From: Lolium rigidum
Lineage: Eukaryota > Streptophyta > Magnoliopsida > Poales > Poaceae
DNA: 64,000 bases
Reading direction: 5' to 3'
NCBI RefSeq assembly: GCF_022539505.1
Contig: NC_061514.1
Location: 334,845,090 to 334,909,089, forward strand
This document shows, one piece after another, positions 33,293 through 47,600 of this stretch (its first letter is position 1; the number at the start of each line of letters is the position of its first letter). The notes beneath the pieces are model-generated. The model was given only the letters and a program-made list of their open reading frames with translations. It was not told the DNA's origin and did not search any database. Position numbers and translations under genes: made by a program.

Positions 33293-34680
33293 CTACTCGG
33301 AGGCTAACAACCCAACATCATGCAAGTTGGATTGGTATTGATTCTTGCTGGAAAAGAATAGGGGTTGCATTGGGAAGAAACTACTACCTGGGGTTCCTGG
33401 GTAGGAGAATCTACTCCGAGAACCTTTGTCCGTGTCTATCCTATTTGGGATGTATGTAGCACATTTGAACTTACGCGGGTGGATAATGTTGGATGGATTT
33501 TCACTTACCAATTGCAAAGAGGAAGTACTACGATATGCATATGCAGTAGGTCGTAACTGGATTAAGTCAGCAACGTGTAAAACTGCGTGACCCCAACACG
33601 AGGTTGGCAAGCTATAATTCATTATTAAATGTCTTGCAATGAGTTTGATCCTCTTAATAAGGGACTCAGCCAAACCATTTTGAGTATGGACATATGAAAC
33701 AGAGTGCTAAACATCAATCCCTAGGGCCATGCAATAGTCATTGAAGGCACGTGAAGAGAATTCTGCAGCGTTTTCCATGCAAATTGATTTAATTCGGCTT
33801 TCCGGATAATAGGCATATCACTTAATTACTTCCTTCATTATCTTGGCAAATGCATGGTTTCGCGTTGATAGAAGGCAAACATGTGGCCATCGTGTAGATG
33901 CGTCAATCAAAACCATGAAATACCTAAATGGTACAGATAATGGTTAGATGGAACCACAAATATCTCCTTGAATACGTTCAAGGAACTGAAGTGGCTCAAC
34001 TTGTATTTTCATGTGTGAGGGTCTCAAAATTAGCTTCCCTGTGGCACATGATATGCACACAAAGTTGGATGACTGGGGAAATTTTAACTCATGCAAATTG
34101 TGACCAATAGAATTGCTAGTAATCTTCCTCATCATCCCGATGTCGGAATGTCCTAGGCGATCATGCCAGGTTTGGAATGCGTCAACATTCTGAAAAATTA
34201 CCTTGTAAGCAACATGTTCTACGGGCTTGATGTACGTGTAGTACAGTTCGGACAATAGAGAATGAATCTTTTCAAGTACTTGCTTGACATATCTGTAATC
34301 TTTTATGAAGAGTAGACTCTCCTCTTTGTTCTCTTCATGGGTTTTGATGTGAAATCCATTCTTACGGATATCTCGATAACTGATTAAGGTACGTGAAGAA
34401 TCGGGATATAGCAATGCATCCTCAATTGTCACTTTTGTACCATTTGGGAGGGTAAATATGGCACGTCCAATGCCGACAATTACCGTATTTTTTCCAACGA
34501 TAGTTAAAATATCTCCAGTCATTTCTTTAGAGTTCGAAAATATTTTAACTCCCTCAGTATGAAGTTTGTGGTAGCACTGTCCACAAGGCATAATTCCTCT
34601 TCCATCGGATTGTCCTCGTAGAGAGCTTTTGCCTGCAAGCTCCTGTTGTTCTCGTTCTAGTTCTTCTCAGTAGAGACTAT
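33293..34680 (-). mobile_element. Ty1/copia fragment: protease end, gag-pre-integrase, integrase
   Basis: On the minus strand, 34640-34560 reads as the copia protease start (LCLVDSATTN), then a frameshift. The frame 34591-33944 contains the gag-pre-integrase domain (TWHDRLGHSDIGMMRKI, CISCATGKL, LERIQGDICGSI). A middle stretch of the integrase core is disrupted. 33673-33293 carries its end (MAESLIKRIKLIARHL, SCWGHAVLHVADLI). No RT, RNase H or LTR pair was found, so this is an internal piece of a decayed element. Confidence 0.82.
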
Positions 34681-35671
34681 GTGCTGATAATGTGTTAGAG
34701 TAAAACGAGAAAGGAATCGATGGAATGAATCAAGTGATTGTTTCCATTGATGATTGAACACTTATAAAAGGGGGGAAGGCGGTTCCTGGAGGCGACCCTC
34801 ACAGTGCGGTCAGTTTCCTTCCCATTCTTAAGGCGGTGCAAGTCTTCTGGCATGTTTTATTTTACTTGTGCGAGAATGAAAGGAAGAAAAAAATTGGAGC
34901 TAGTTTAGGGTAATCAGAGAAGCAATTTGGTGGACCGATCCTGCCCTGTTGTGCTGCATTTGCTATCTTCGAAGACTTGCTTTCTACTGACCGTCCTTGT
35001 GGAAGTAAACTGGAGCATCGCCTAGTTACAATGCTAGTTTTTTTACTTCGATCTTCACTGATGATCTCACTTTGATGAGCTAATAAAGCTAGCTCTGCAC
35101 TCTCAAAAGAATAAAGTCAACGTCTATGTTTCAAATAATTTATCTGATATACCATCTGCCTCGTTACAAGCTATAGACGAACAACCTTTCTATATTCCTT
35201 GAGGCTACTACAACAGATACAAAATAGCTGTCAGGCTCTCTTATCACCCCTTAACTCGTTACATGCAATATATTACAGAAGCATTACAAAATCACACTCA
35301 AATTAGGCTGCAGCACTCAGCCACAAAAACCAAGAAAAGGGATATACATTCTCGCTAGCAGCTGCTACAGAGAAAACTTGCTTTACCAAGAATATACAAA
35401 CATGAAATTAGAAGAAATGAAAAACTCCTATCTCGGACTGTTCCAAGGGGATGAAGACTTGTACGGAAAACCTTGTGGCGCGGATCCATGTCCTAAATCG
35501 AGACTGTGGAGCTGCTCCATCAACTGTGATCTCCGTTCTTTGAAGAAATCTAGTCTGGTCGTTAGCTCAACCAGAGTGGACGATGGCACGGGTGGTTGCC
35601 TCCCGTACTCGACAGCCTGCGTTTACAACAAGAGTCACACTTTGGGCGCCTTGGAAGTTGGGACTATGACC
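34681..35671. other. no gene recognised; between copia fragment and RhoGAP gene
   Basis: The first 200 bp may be leftover copia sequence. The rest is AT-rich and should include the 3' UTR of the minus-strand RhoGAP gene, which ends at 35672. Confidence 0.45.
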
Positions 35672-38600
35672 CTAAGGTGCAGTGCTTTCCCTTACCTCCA
35701 TTGCTCTTGGGATGTTCGTAGACAATGAACCGCTCTCTGCTGGCATGCTTGTCGATACCTCCCTTGAATCACTTGAACAGGCGTCCAAGGAGTGTTTGCG
35801 GGAGAAGGGCTTCGAAGAAGCCTGAGTCAGCACGTGCTGCTTGATACTTCTCCAGTGTGATGTGCCCGACAAGCTCTCCTGTCAGAACAGTAGGTGACCT
35901 CAACCCTTAGTATCATCCTCATGCAATGCCAATTTCACATCACACATAAGCTATTCATCAGTGCTTAGCCTTTTACAAATAAAACAGATTTTGTTTTGTA
36001 AATTATTATGGAAGTATCAAGCGGAGTAGATTCAGTAATTGGTTTGAAGACTTCAAAAGGGTAGGGGGTAGCTTTTTATCAAACCTCGTTCCTCTGCTTC
36101 TTCTCTTGATTACAGAAAGCAAGTTTCATATCAAACCCTGGTTGAACAAAGTTCCTGTTGGCAATAAAAATATTTGCAAATGTTATTATATTACAGTTTG
36201 ATAGGATAATTCAAGAATGAAACACGTCCAACTGATAAACCATGTGTTCTAAGCTGATATGACACCTTAAATCATGTGTTTTAAGCTGATACAATACCTT
36301 ACTACAGAAACATCCTGCTTTTGATACTAAAATACGCCGCACGCAATATGGTGGACATTTAGTATGCAACCTGTATGTTAATTATTGAAGTAATTGTATA
36401 TATTAGTTCAATGGCAGCACATCAGATGCAGATGAAGCCTACTCTAAGGTGTATCCATCCAACCTAGTCAGTTGAAGCCCCAAATTGAAAATATCCCCAA
36501 AAATGTTCATGTACTTCTCAGTTTAACATCATCAATTAAAACTCATTTTGTGCTAAGAGTAAAAATAGAAAGCATAATCCAAAAGACACCAACACATGTC
36601 ATAATTAACAACTTGCATTTTACCCCTTCTAATACACTTTGAAGTTCAAATTCTATAATGTGCTTCAACACCCTAGTCTCTAGATTACACCATCATTTAT
36701 TTCTTCTTTTAATTTTTCATGTTGGCTCAATGCCCCAGCGTGGCTGAAGCCATATTGCAAACTTACACCCTAAGAGGGGGTTGACCTCATATGTTGACTT
36801 CATTTGATATACTAACAGCTTGGGATAGTTCACGATTACGCTCTGCTGAATTGACACAGAAATTGAATATTGATTATGAAAAGTGCACTAATATTTGTCT
36901 TACTGTGGGAAATGACTTGGACGATGTTGATAACGATCATTCTCATCTACGAAAGAGCCGTACTGGTGTTGGCGCTGTTGACTAAGTTGGAGATGCAGCT
37001 CTGCAACCTTCTGCTTTAACCTTGCAACATCAGCTTCTGCGAGAGCAATCTCCTCAAGCTCTGCCTTCGTCTTAAGGCAAATAAATTAGACACCAAAAGA
37101 GACTGAAAACACGATTACTGGTGACCTAGTACCTTAAAATTTCAGTACCTTTGAATCCATAGGACGTGAACTAGAAAACTGTGCAGAAGACATGCTTAAC
37201 CCAACTTCCAATGCAGATCTAAGATCCCTTTCAGCCTGCAGCTGCTCTTGCAACCTTGATACCTATAGGGACAAACGGTTGCTATCAAGCAAAGTCTTAA
37301 CTTTACGGGAATATTTGGATATTAATTGAGAAACTGCTGAACACAGATTGTAAGAAAGCAAATCCAAGAAAATTGGATAATATGAGTAGATTCCCATCAT
37401 ATTTTGGAAGTGTAGAATGAAGTAATTGATTAATATATAGAAAAAGAATATGGCGTACATCATGTTCCAGGACCAAACGGCGCTCATGCAGTGCTTGCTT
37501 TCTTCTTTCCAAACTCGCCTGTAAGATTGCATTACCTCTAGTCTGAGAAGAGTTTCCAATTAGTTTGCAAGATCCCCAAAATAACAGTCCCTACAATTGA
37601 ACAGTACATGTATTTCCTTCGTACCTCTTTTGCAATCCTGATCTGCAGATCATTCTTTGCAATCTCAAGTCTTTGGATAGCAAGCCTGAAAGGTTTGTTT
37701 GCATAGTTAAATAGTTAAGTACAAAATCAACCCTTCAATGATATTATCAGTGTAAATGATACAATGAAATGCTATGCAACAAGCCTGTCCAATAATATGT
37801 CCTCACAAATCAACGATAGCACAAGCCAATTAGCACAGAAACAAGTTGTTTTCTTCTAACTAGAGAGAAACAACTTTCTCAGTAGGCAATACCAAAATCT
37901 CTATCATACACAGGGGTGCAGATATTTTGGTCAAATGGAATTTTCAACCAAGCAAATAACAACGAAAGCCCCAGAACACAGAATAAAGAACACACTTATT
38001 AGTAGGGGTGTTCATTGTTAAGCAGGTTTGCTTCAACACGCCAAACCCACCTATACAAAAAAAAACTGTACTATGCCAGCAGGAGCCTCACAGGTTGTGA
38101 AAAAAAATGAACTAGCAGGTGCTAGCCGGTTTTGGCCAGGTTCAATTCAACCCATGGCTAAACACCCCTAGTTATTAATTATTAGTGATAAAACAACTTA
38201 AGAGAATAACTGAACACTGCAGTTCCGAATATTTATACAAAACAGTCGTGTAAAATTTAATTTTAGGAAATAATACTTGAAATGACTAGGAACTTACTCT
38301 TCTTCACCTGATGAATCAACAGACTCCGACTGTTGGATCTTTCTTGCCTGCACAAACCACATGTTTAAATCCACATGGTCAAAAGAGAAGCTACAATAAA
38401 CTGTTACAGTAGCTTCTTCAAGAATAATTAGAGTGTATTTCTATTGATGATTTCCCTGATAAAGCCATAACTGCTTTTGAAGTCAAAACACTTGCAAGTC
38501 AATGATCATAAATGACTTGAATAGAACTAACATGAATCTACAAGGGAAGACAACAAAAGGTAACTCCTTGCTTACATTAGTCCGTCCCCAAATGTTAGAA

Positions 38601-41600
38601 CGCTTCACATGAGGCTGAGTTTCATTGGATTTAATGGAGTGCCTATCTACAGAATATTCAGGTCCAGAACCCGGTAAAGGAACTCCTGCATCCAAGGAAG
38701 AAAGAATCTCTCCCATCGACAATGGAGATTCATGAATGCACACCAGATTTGTTGGATCCTTCTCATTCAGTGGTCTCTTGACATTTATCGTGCCATTTTG
38801 AGTTAAAAGGTTATGTGGAGCATCCTTTGAATCCAGCTTTGTTTCCAAAGCCTTATCTTCGACAGAAGGTTCTAAATCCCCATGATCTATCTGATGTGCC
38901 ACATTGTAGTAAGAAAGGAAAATACATCAGGACATTGTCACATAAACAAGATTACTAGCCGAATAAAAATGAAAACCAAGTCAGGTTCTGATTGGACTAC
39001 TCAGAATGCAGTGTGCAATACTATTTGTCTTGATCTAGTGTAAACTACTTATTTTTGGCAAAGGTGGTGTAATGTGCATTCTACCAGGTGTTAGGTGCAA
39101 TTTAATCTTAAATACAACTGGTAGCAGCCCAGAAATTACTACATATTAGAAGCTTCAGAATTGCAAAGCATATCAAACCTGGTAGTCATATAGGTCACCA
39201 CCAGTACACGCACTGCTTTCACTCAGTTTTCCGCTCAGTAAACGTTCATCTAGTTCTTGATCAACATCATTCTCTGCATCATGAAACCCATTATCTTTGG
39301 CATCCACAGTTTCATCATCTGTAGATTCTTCACTCCCACTGTCTTGAATTCGAGAATCAGGTGACAGGGAACACCTAGGATGTTCATCCTATAAAAGTGA
39401 TAAACAGGATGATAAAAAGCTTTCACAGTAAGTGGAAGAACAAATAGGGACTACATCAGCTTATATTGTCCAGAAAAGTGTCATCAGACCAATGAACTTC
39501 TGGCATAGCATCAGAAACACTTACATCAAATATGCCCTCATATTCCTCTAATAGAGTTGTGACAATGCCATGAGCACTGTTAGCAGCATTTGCAGCAGCA
39601 ATAAGCTGAGCAGAACTGTCACCATTCATGTCAATGTCATCTTCCATCTCACATTCACCAGCCAGAAGTGGACGCAACAAGAGAGGAGCCATACAAGCAG
39701 CAACTGCTGATGAAGTCATTCGATTCTCAGCAGTATGAGAAGCAACAGTGTGCATCATTCTCAAAATTCTGCAAATATCAAAGTTATGAGCTAAATGAAG
39801 AGTTTGCTTGGTAGAACTTGATAAGAAAATGCCACTACCTATGATAAACTACTAACAGAGATGTATTTTGTGATTTCCAGTTGCATGCTTTGATCAAGAC
39901 AGCTCACCATATGCTTGATCATAAACCGAATTATATTTAGAATGTAGTCCAGCATGATATCCTAGCAGGTCAAAAGCTAACTCAGAGACAAAAGAGTTCC
40001 CCATTACAAAAAAAAAAAAACTAACCTTTGTAGCAACCTCCTATTAGGCTCGGGAAATGTCTCAGATATGGCTATACGCATAGAATTTATCCGAGATTCC
40101 TTACTTTCCATACCTACAAAGGAATTAAGTGAAAAGAACTGATAAAAACAGAATATGAAAGTAAAAAAAAAATACTTAGGCTTTACAGATACACAAAAAT
40201 TAGCTAGGTAACTAAGTTAACACTGAACATCAGGTTTATTCAGACATTTTTTACGCAAATCACATCATGAAGTTTCATATATTATACCTGCCAACTGCAA
40301 CTTTTGATAAGCGTTAACCAATGGCCATAACAGAAGTATGCTACATGCTAGGTACCAAATGTTACAAGATTGTAGCCGGATGTTCTAATAACTTAGGTTA
40401 AGGACCACTGGTTTTGTCTAGTCTAGAGTCCAGATGTACTCTTTATGTTTGGCTCTTAGCTTACAGCACCGATAGAGTCACCAGATCTATATCTTCCATA
40501 AAATAGAAAGGTGCAGAGAAGAAAGACCATCCTATCCATGAAGGGATCCTGGCGCTGCAGGAGATCATTCATGAGACCAAGTCCAAGAAACTTCGGGGAG
40601 TTTTCTTAAAACTGGACTTTGAGAAGGCCTACGATAGGGTGAACTGGGCCTTCTTGCGGGAGGTTCTTCTCCGCAAAGGCTTTGAGCCCGGGTGGGTTCA
40701 CAGAGCGATTGGTCTGGTCTCGGGGGGCCAGACAGCGATCACTGTCAACGGGGAAGTAGGGAACTTCTTCCGTAATGGGCGCGGGGTGCGTCAGGGGGAC
40801 CCTCTGTCCCCCCTCCTCTTTGACTTTGTGGTGGAAGCTCTGGCTTCCATCCTGGACAAGGCCAGAGAGGCGGGCCACATTTCTGGGTTGATCCCACATT
40901 TGATACCTGGGGGGGTATCGCATTTGCAGTATGCGGATGATACCATCATCATGCTTCAGCCAGATGATCTGGCCATCGCCAACCTCAAGTACATACTTCT
41001 CTGCTTCGAGAATATGTCGGGCCTCAGGATTAATTTCCACAAGAGTGAGGTGATGGTCTTGGGCGGGGATGAGTCCGAGGGGACCAGGATTGCCAACATG
41101 CTTAACTGCAAAAGAGGCACCTTCCCTTTTACTTACCTTGGTTTACCGGTGAGTGACCGTGCCCTCCTAGCCTCGGATTGGGGTCCGTTGACTAACAAAG
41201 TGGCCAAGCGCGCAGATCCCTGGATGGGAAAGCTGATGTCCTCGGCGGCAAGGCTGACGCTCATCAATGCTTGCTTATCTAGCCTGCCACTGCACGCGAT
41301 GGCGGTTTGCCTCTTGGGGGAGGGAGTGCATGGCCTGTTTGACAAGGCTAGGTCCCGTTTCTATTGGGAAGCGAACGGGACTAAACGCAAATACCATTGG
41401 GTCAGATGGACGGCTATGTGTAAGCCTAAATGCCTGGGGGGGCTAGGTATTGTGGACACGAGACTAATGAACATTTGCCTCATGGCCAAATGGATTTGGA
41501 GGCTGTACGCTGGGGAGCAAGGCCTCTGGGCGGAGATCCTTAGGGCCAAGTATCTAGGGGAGAGGGACCTCCTTGCCGATAAGCACCGGCCCGGATCTCA

Positions 41601-44600
41601 ATTTTGGAACGCTGTCCAAAAGATCAAGCATGTCTTCGGCACGGGGGCCCGGCATGCTATCCACAATGGTCGCGCTACTAGATTCTGGGTGGACTGGTGG
41701 CATGAGAAGGGCCCCCTCAAGGACCTGTTCCCGGGTCTCTTCGCCATTGCGTCGGAACCCCTTGCCACGGTGGCCACGCTCTTCTCGGGTAACCAGTGTA
41801 GGCTCACGTTCCGTCGTGAGCTGGGCTTTGGGGAGCGTGTGGAGCTGGCCAACGTTGCCCGGCTGGTGGAGACCATCCACCTGTCGGAACCGCAGGACCG
41901 GATCTCGTGGTCCTTGGAACCAAATGGGAAGTTCTCCGTGCGATCGCTTTACAAGAGCTTATGCCAAGGCATTCCCCACAAATACTATGGGATAGTGTGG
42001 GAGATCAAGGTGCCACTCAAAGTTCGCATCTTCCTCTGGCAACTATCGAAACGCCGTCTCCCCTCCAACGACAATATCAGGAGACGCAAGGGTCCATCCA
42101 ATGGTACTTGCGCCCTTTGCTTGGAGGTGGAGGATAACAACCACATCTTCTTTAGATGTCCGCTGGCGCGCTTCATGTGGAGTGCGGTCAGAGACCTTCT
42201 TGGTTGTTCTTGGAACCCCTCGTGCTTTGCCGACATTTTTCGGTACATGCGCGTCCAAGTTGGCCAGACTCGGAGAGTTCTTTGGTTGGCTTGCGCTGCC
42301 CTTCTTTGGTCTCTTTGGAACGTTAGAAACAAATTCACCATTGAGGGTAGTTTCCCTACTAACCCGGCTAACGGCTTGTACAAAATGACTGTTTACCTGC
42401 AGGCTTGGAAGCTTCTGGCTAGGAGCGGAGACCGTCAAGCGGTGGAGCTGGTGATTGGCAGGATCCGAGCTCTTCATGCTTCTATCAGAGATAGTGTCTA
42501 GTGTCTTGTGCTCCACTCTGGGGCCGAGCGGAGTCTGGTGGCGGCCGGTGTATCTGGTGGCAGGCTTTGGCGTTGGGGCGTCGCCTCGTCATCGGTGGAC
42601 CTAGGTCGTTTACCTTGTATCTTGTATTGTCCAGGTCTTGTAACCTGTGTGTGTGGTTGTGTGGAGCATCCCTCCATCCTGTCGGGTCTTGTTCGTTTCT
42701 ACGGATGATGTATGAATTCTGCCGTTGGGGCTTTATTAATTTAAAGCCGGGCTCTGCTCGAGCCTTATGTTTAAAAAGAAAGACCATCCTTCCTTGCTTC
42801 TTCAGAAGATATGCTTGGTGGTCTTTTGACAGAAAGGACCACCTGCCCCAACAAATTGCCAGAAAAGACCACCTGTCAAAACAATTGCCAAAAAAGACCA
42901 CCTTCTCGTGGCAGCAGGACGTGCCAGGCGACACGTGGTACTTGCCACCGTTGTTCGTGGCGGCAGGGCCTGCCGCCCCTCTCCCTGCCAGCACATTAGA
43001 ACTCCGTTAGCCGGGCGTTTAGGCAGTGAGCCATGCTGCCACGGCGCCACCGGCATGGGCGGCAAGATTGCGCGGCTTGCCATGCCGTTGGAGCTCACGT
43101 TCGTCCAACAGCCCGTCAGGCCGCCTCGGCGCGCACGTGAATAATTCCGTCCGGCTCGGAAGTCCGCGCTGCACTGATTTTCTATCTTTTCTTCAACTAA
43201 CCCAGCCCTTGCATTGTACAAAATCTTAGGCGAGTGAGGAAACTAAGTGAGAAGAGAGAGCGAGCTGAGAGTGAGCTGACTGAGAAGTGAACACAGACGC
43301 ACGACTCCACCTAAACTTAGTGCGTGTGAACGGACGAAATCAGTGAGCGCGTCGGCCGAAGCGACCTGTCACGGCTGTCTTCTGCACAAGCTGCCGCACG
43401 GTCTGCCTGCAGGGGCGCCCTGTCGGCCACGGACGAAACCGCACGGGTGCCGCCGTGAGCTCCGACGGCATGGCTTGCCATGGCGCCACGCAATCTTTCC
43501 GCCCACGCGGGTGGCGGCATGGCCCACTGCCGCAACGCCCAGCTAACAGAGTCCTAACGTGTCGCCAAGGAGAGAGGCAGCAGGCCCTGCCACCACGAGC
43601 AATGGCAGCAGGTACCACGTGTCGCCTGGCACGCCCTGCCGCCATGGGAAGGTGGTTTTTTTGGCAAAAATTTCGCAGATGATTGTATATTACCTATAGG
43701 TGTGCAAAGCAGTAAATGCAACCAATATTCTTAATTCTGATATATCCATAGTTAAATGCAGTATCTAACGTACTAGAGAGGCTTATCCTCATATCATGTA
43801 AAAAATATTGAAAGATATTTGAGTTCTAGTAGTAGAAAAAAAGTGAAAAGTTCATTGATTCCCCTAACAGACATCTTATTGCGATATATATTTAGGTTTA
43901 ACCCGAATAGAGCACTTACGGAAAGCTTCCAGTAATGCTGTGCAGCAGGAAGCAGGAACTGGAGAAGATGGTAGCTCGCGCAAAACATGCTGCAGATGTT
44001 TGTTCACATGAATACAGTAAGCAAGCAAAACATGATGACATCTACGAATACTTGAAGAAACAACACAACAGGAATCACGCAAGGTACCTTTACACAATCA
44101 CCAATAACATGAGCATCCTCATCCAGTGCGAACTCAGTCCTTCCTGGAATAAAGCAAAAACAGATGCACAAGTTGGTACAACAACATGAAAACTTCCAAA
44201 CTTGAAACACCATTAAAAATCACACTTTTAAATACAAACTATGCAATCGCATAAACCTTGCTCATATTCATTCATTCTTCTGTCAACCTCCTCCACATCT
44301 GCAGCCTGGCGTAAAATTCCCTCTACCTTTATCCCTTCAAGAAAATATTTAAAATTTCTGTTAAATGTTTAGATTGGTTGGCGAGGAGCATATAGTACCA
44401 GATGTAAAATGCGGCCAGTTCCAAACATTGGTGTTAATTAACTCTCTTTAATCCCTACCATGTTTCTCCAGAAAACACAAAGCTTTTTCAAGAAAAGAGG
44501 GGCTGCCATCAATATCTTCTAGTGCAAGAAGAATTGGCCTTCCAACAACCAAAGATTTAGTAGGCCTCTTCTCTCTCCCTACAGGCATCAAAGGAATGGT

Positions 44601-47600
44601 ATGAAAAAAGAACAATCAGATACTGAGTTTGTCATGAGTAATAGTAAGTCAAATCATAGTGTATGGAACCAACAATTTGGAGCTGCTCCTTCATATGCAT
44701 CTGTTGTGTCACTACGAAATATTCCATTATGCCCTATCACGAGAGCTGCATTTGGAGCCTGTGCAAGAGCTTCTTCCAGTGCTGTTTTCCACTCAAATAA
44801 ATCTTCAGATGTTTCTGCCTGTGTTAAGAACGACAGGTGCTTTTATTAACCTCTTCAAGGAGCATTAATTGGCATAAAGCTTGCATTTGCTCAAGTGGGT
44901 CTACTAAGTTAAGTGTACAATATATACCTTCAAGGTGAAAGCCCGACCATCACGGCCATCTGGAAATAGAACAGTCAACAACTTCTTGTCTTCCCTGACC
45001 ACTACACTGAGAACAAGAAACATTGTTAGTATGAAATTGTGCAAAATACACCAAAAGAAAGTACCAACAATCATTTGCTACTGCTCATAAAAAAGATTTA
45101 ATGTGGCAATCTTTGTGTAAACTGCAACAAATGATTAACAACAGAAATGCGTTAAGACACATACCTTCCAGAATTATTCAAGTCAATTCCCCCCAAAGTA
45201 AGGTTAACTTCGCCACCTCTCTGGGGTAAGGTATTCTACAATGTCAAGAATAAGCAATTGTCAAGGAAGCGAGAACTATGTCACAATATGGATCATGAAT
45301 GGAAAACAAAATATTGTACAACTATTCTACAAAACCTTATTTACAGCATAACTTAAGGCAAGAAAAAGAATAAGCAAGTTTTTGCAGCTAAAACTTTCAA
45401 GCACAGGACATAATTCAATATTTGAACTTGTTAAGTAAAGGAACACATGAAGCACTGAGATTGGAATTGAAAAGAGCGAAGTTCAAGTGATTGTTCTGCT
45501 CTTCATTGCTAAATTCAAAACACTATATACTCTAATACTATATTGATCCTAGTATACAATCATAAATGTCATGCAGACCCAGTGCTAAAAGCTCCCACAC
45601 TAGGTGGGGTCTGGGGAAGGATTATAGAGGCGAGCCTTAAATGTCATGAATTATGAAAATGTTAGAACATCAAACCAAACTAGTACATATTGTCACTGAT
45701 CGAGAGATATGGTTAAAGCGTCAAGAAGCGAAAAATAGTATCTGGTCTGAAGAGTCTACTTAATATGTGCTTTCCAGTTATATGTAATATTTACATTATG
45801 AACACAAGAATGGAAATACTAACAGGATCGCTCTTGAAGAAAACCAGCGATGTTCGAGTGAGGATGAACCACCGTTTTTTCCAAGATTTCCATCCAATTC
45901 CTGGAAATCATAACAACCTAAGGTTATTTTTCAGATGTAAGCAAAACAAAACTGTAAGTAGGAAAAAATCCAATTTTCTTTACCGAACCACAATAAATTT
46001 AATTGAAAGGATAACTGAAACATGTCAAATATTTGAAAAAAAAAATGCACATTTAGTTGGATTAATTGTCAAGTCACTGGCTCCAATATAGAAAGCCCTT
46101 GTTGTTGAAGCGGAATGCTAGTCTGTTTTAAAAAAATGCTACGGTACATTAGTTTTTGCATATTTCCTTATTTATAGTGCTGAATATATCAACATCTCTA
46201 CAGGGACCAAGATAAGAATATAATAGACTTAAGGACTGTCGTTTTATGATCTGATGGTCAGTATAGTTCAAAGTAAATGGACTGCCACCACCAATTAAAA
46301 TCTTTATAGAAGTTAAGATGCATAGTAACTTGACAAAGTTCATGCCATATCGTAGAGGGGATCAAGCATAAAATCAAACAAATCGGCACCTAGCACATTA
46401 CTAGAACAAGAGATAAACTATAAGAGCACTCTGGACAAGATTCAGTTTATACTTTCTGAAGAATAACCCGGAGAAATTTTGCTAATGACTAATGTATTGA
46501 TCATGAATTTGATGATCTACACCTGAACTCATGGTCACATATCAGGAGTCAACTAAACTGGAACCTAAAATCTTATGTCAGCCTTGAACTCACAATAGAA
46601 ATGGTATTTACAAAGTTAACAACAGATACTCCTGCTATGGCTGCCCTCTGTTGCATTTGGCCTATAACAGATATGGATGGTCTAAGTCTCAATTTTTAGG
46701 GTCCCAAAATGGGACTTTGTAAATATGTTGTATATCTTATTCTTTTATAATTTAAGAGCAGTAGGAACCTCTCCTGCTGTAGTTTCATAAATAAAAAAAC
46801 AGATATGGACGGATGTGATATTGGAAGCGTATTGGAAAACTGAGAATGGACCCCATGTGTGACTTTCTGACATGGATAGGAAGCAGAACTAACTAGACTG
46901 CTGTAGTGTTATTAATCCTTTGTATTGATACATTTCCATCTATAGATCCAACCTAAAAATCCAATTCAACCACCGGATTCATGATGTCAATACAAGCAAC
47001 TCGGCATTTACAAGTGGTGGAGGCTGGTTGTCAACTCTGCACCGACGGCTCAAAGGGATGGACAGGAACCATGATCCAGCTGACCACAAGGCTGATCTGG
47101 AACCATCCAAATACCAAGCCAAGTATTGTCAGCTTTCTCATATAGATTCAGGCGGAAGCAAGTTATTGGGCAAGGCGTAGCAGGGTTGCCGCAGATCCTA
47201 ACAGGTGTGGCGGGACCGTGCAGGGTTGTATGTGGGTTAGGCTTGTAATTATGAACTCTTCCTTCTACCAAGGCAACGAGAACAAATGTTCCATGTTTTC
47301 TCGAGGGTGAAAAATACAAGCAACTCGACATGGTCTAGTCTCATCCTAGTTTTTCGTATTGACATAGCAAAAAATCTAGCATCGTTATCCATGAGATTAA
47401 TATATTTTATCTCTGCAAACAATACATCCTTTCTTGACTACGAATTGTCAAGAACAAAGAAGAGAAAATTGCTACTACTTATTACCTTTAACAATAGTAT
47501 TAACGGAAATTCTAAATACTTGAACTAGATATGGATGTTTGCTCTGCCTCAAAAGAAATAAGTAGAACAACACCGACCGAAAAAGGATAGAAGATAAATG

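Noticed and set aside
34700..34860. Possible copia LTR beside the integrase fragment
   Set aside because: No second copy, no clear TG...CA pair and no target duplication in the window.
42485..43144. Frames downstream of the LINE ORF2 on both strands
   Set aside because: They cross the LINE 3' UTR, its tail, the target duplication and the inverted repeat, so they cannot be one gene.
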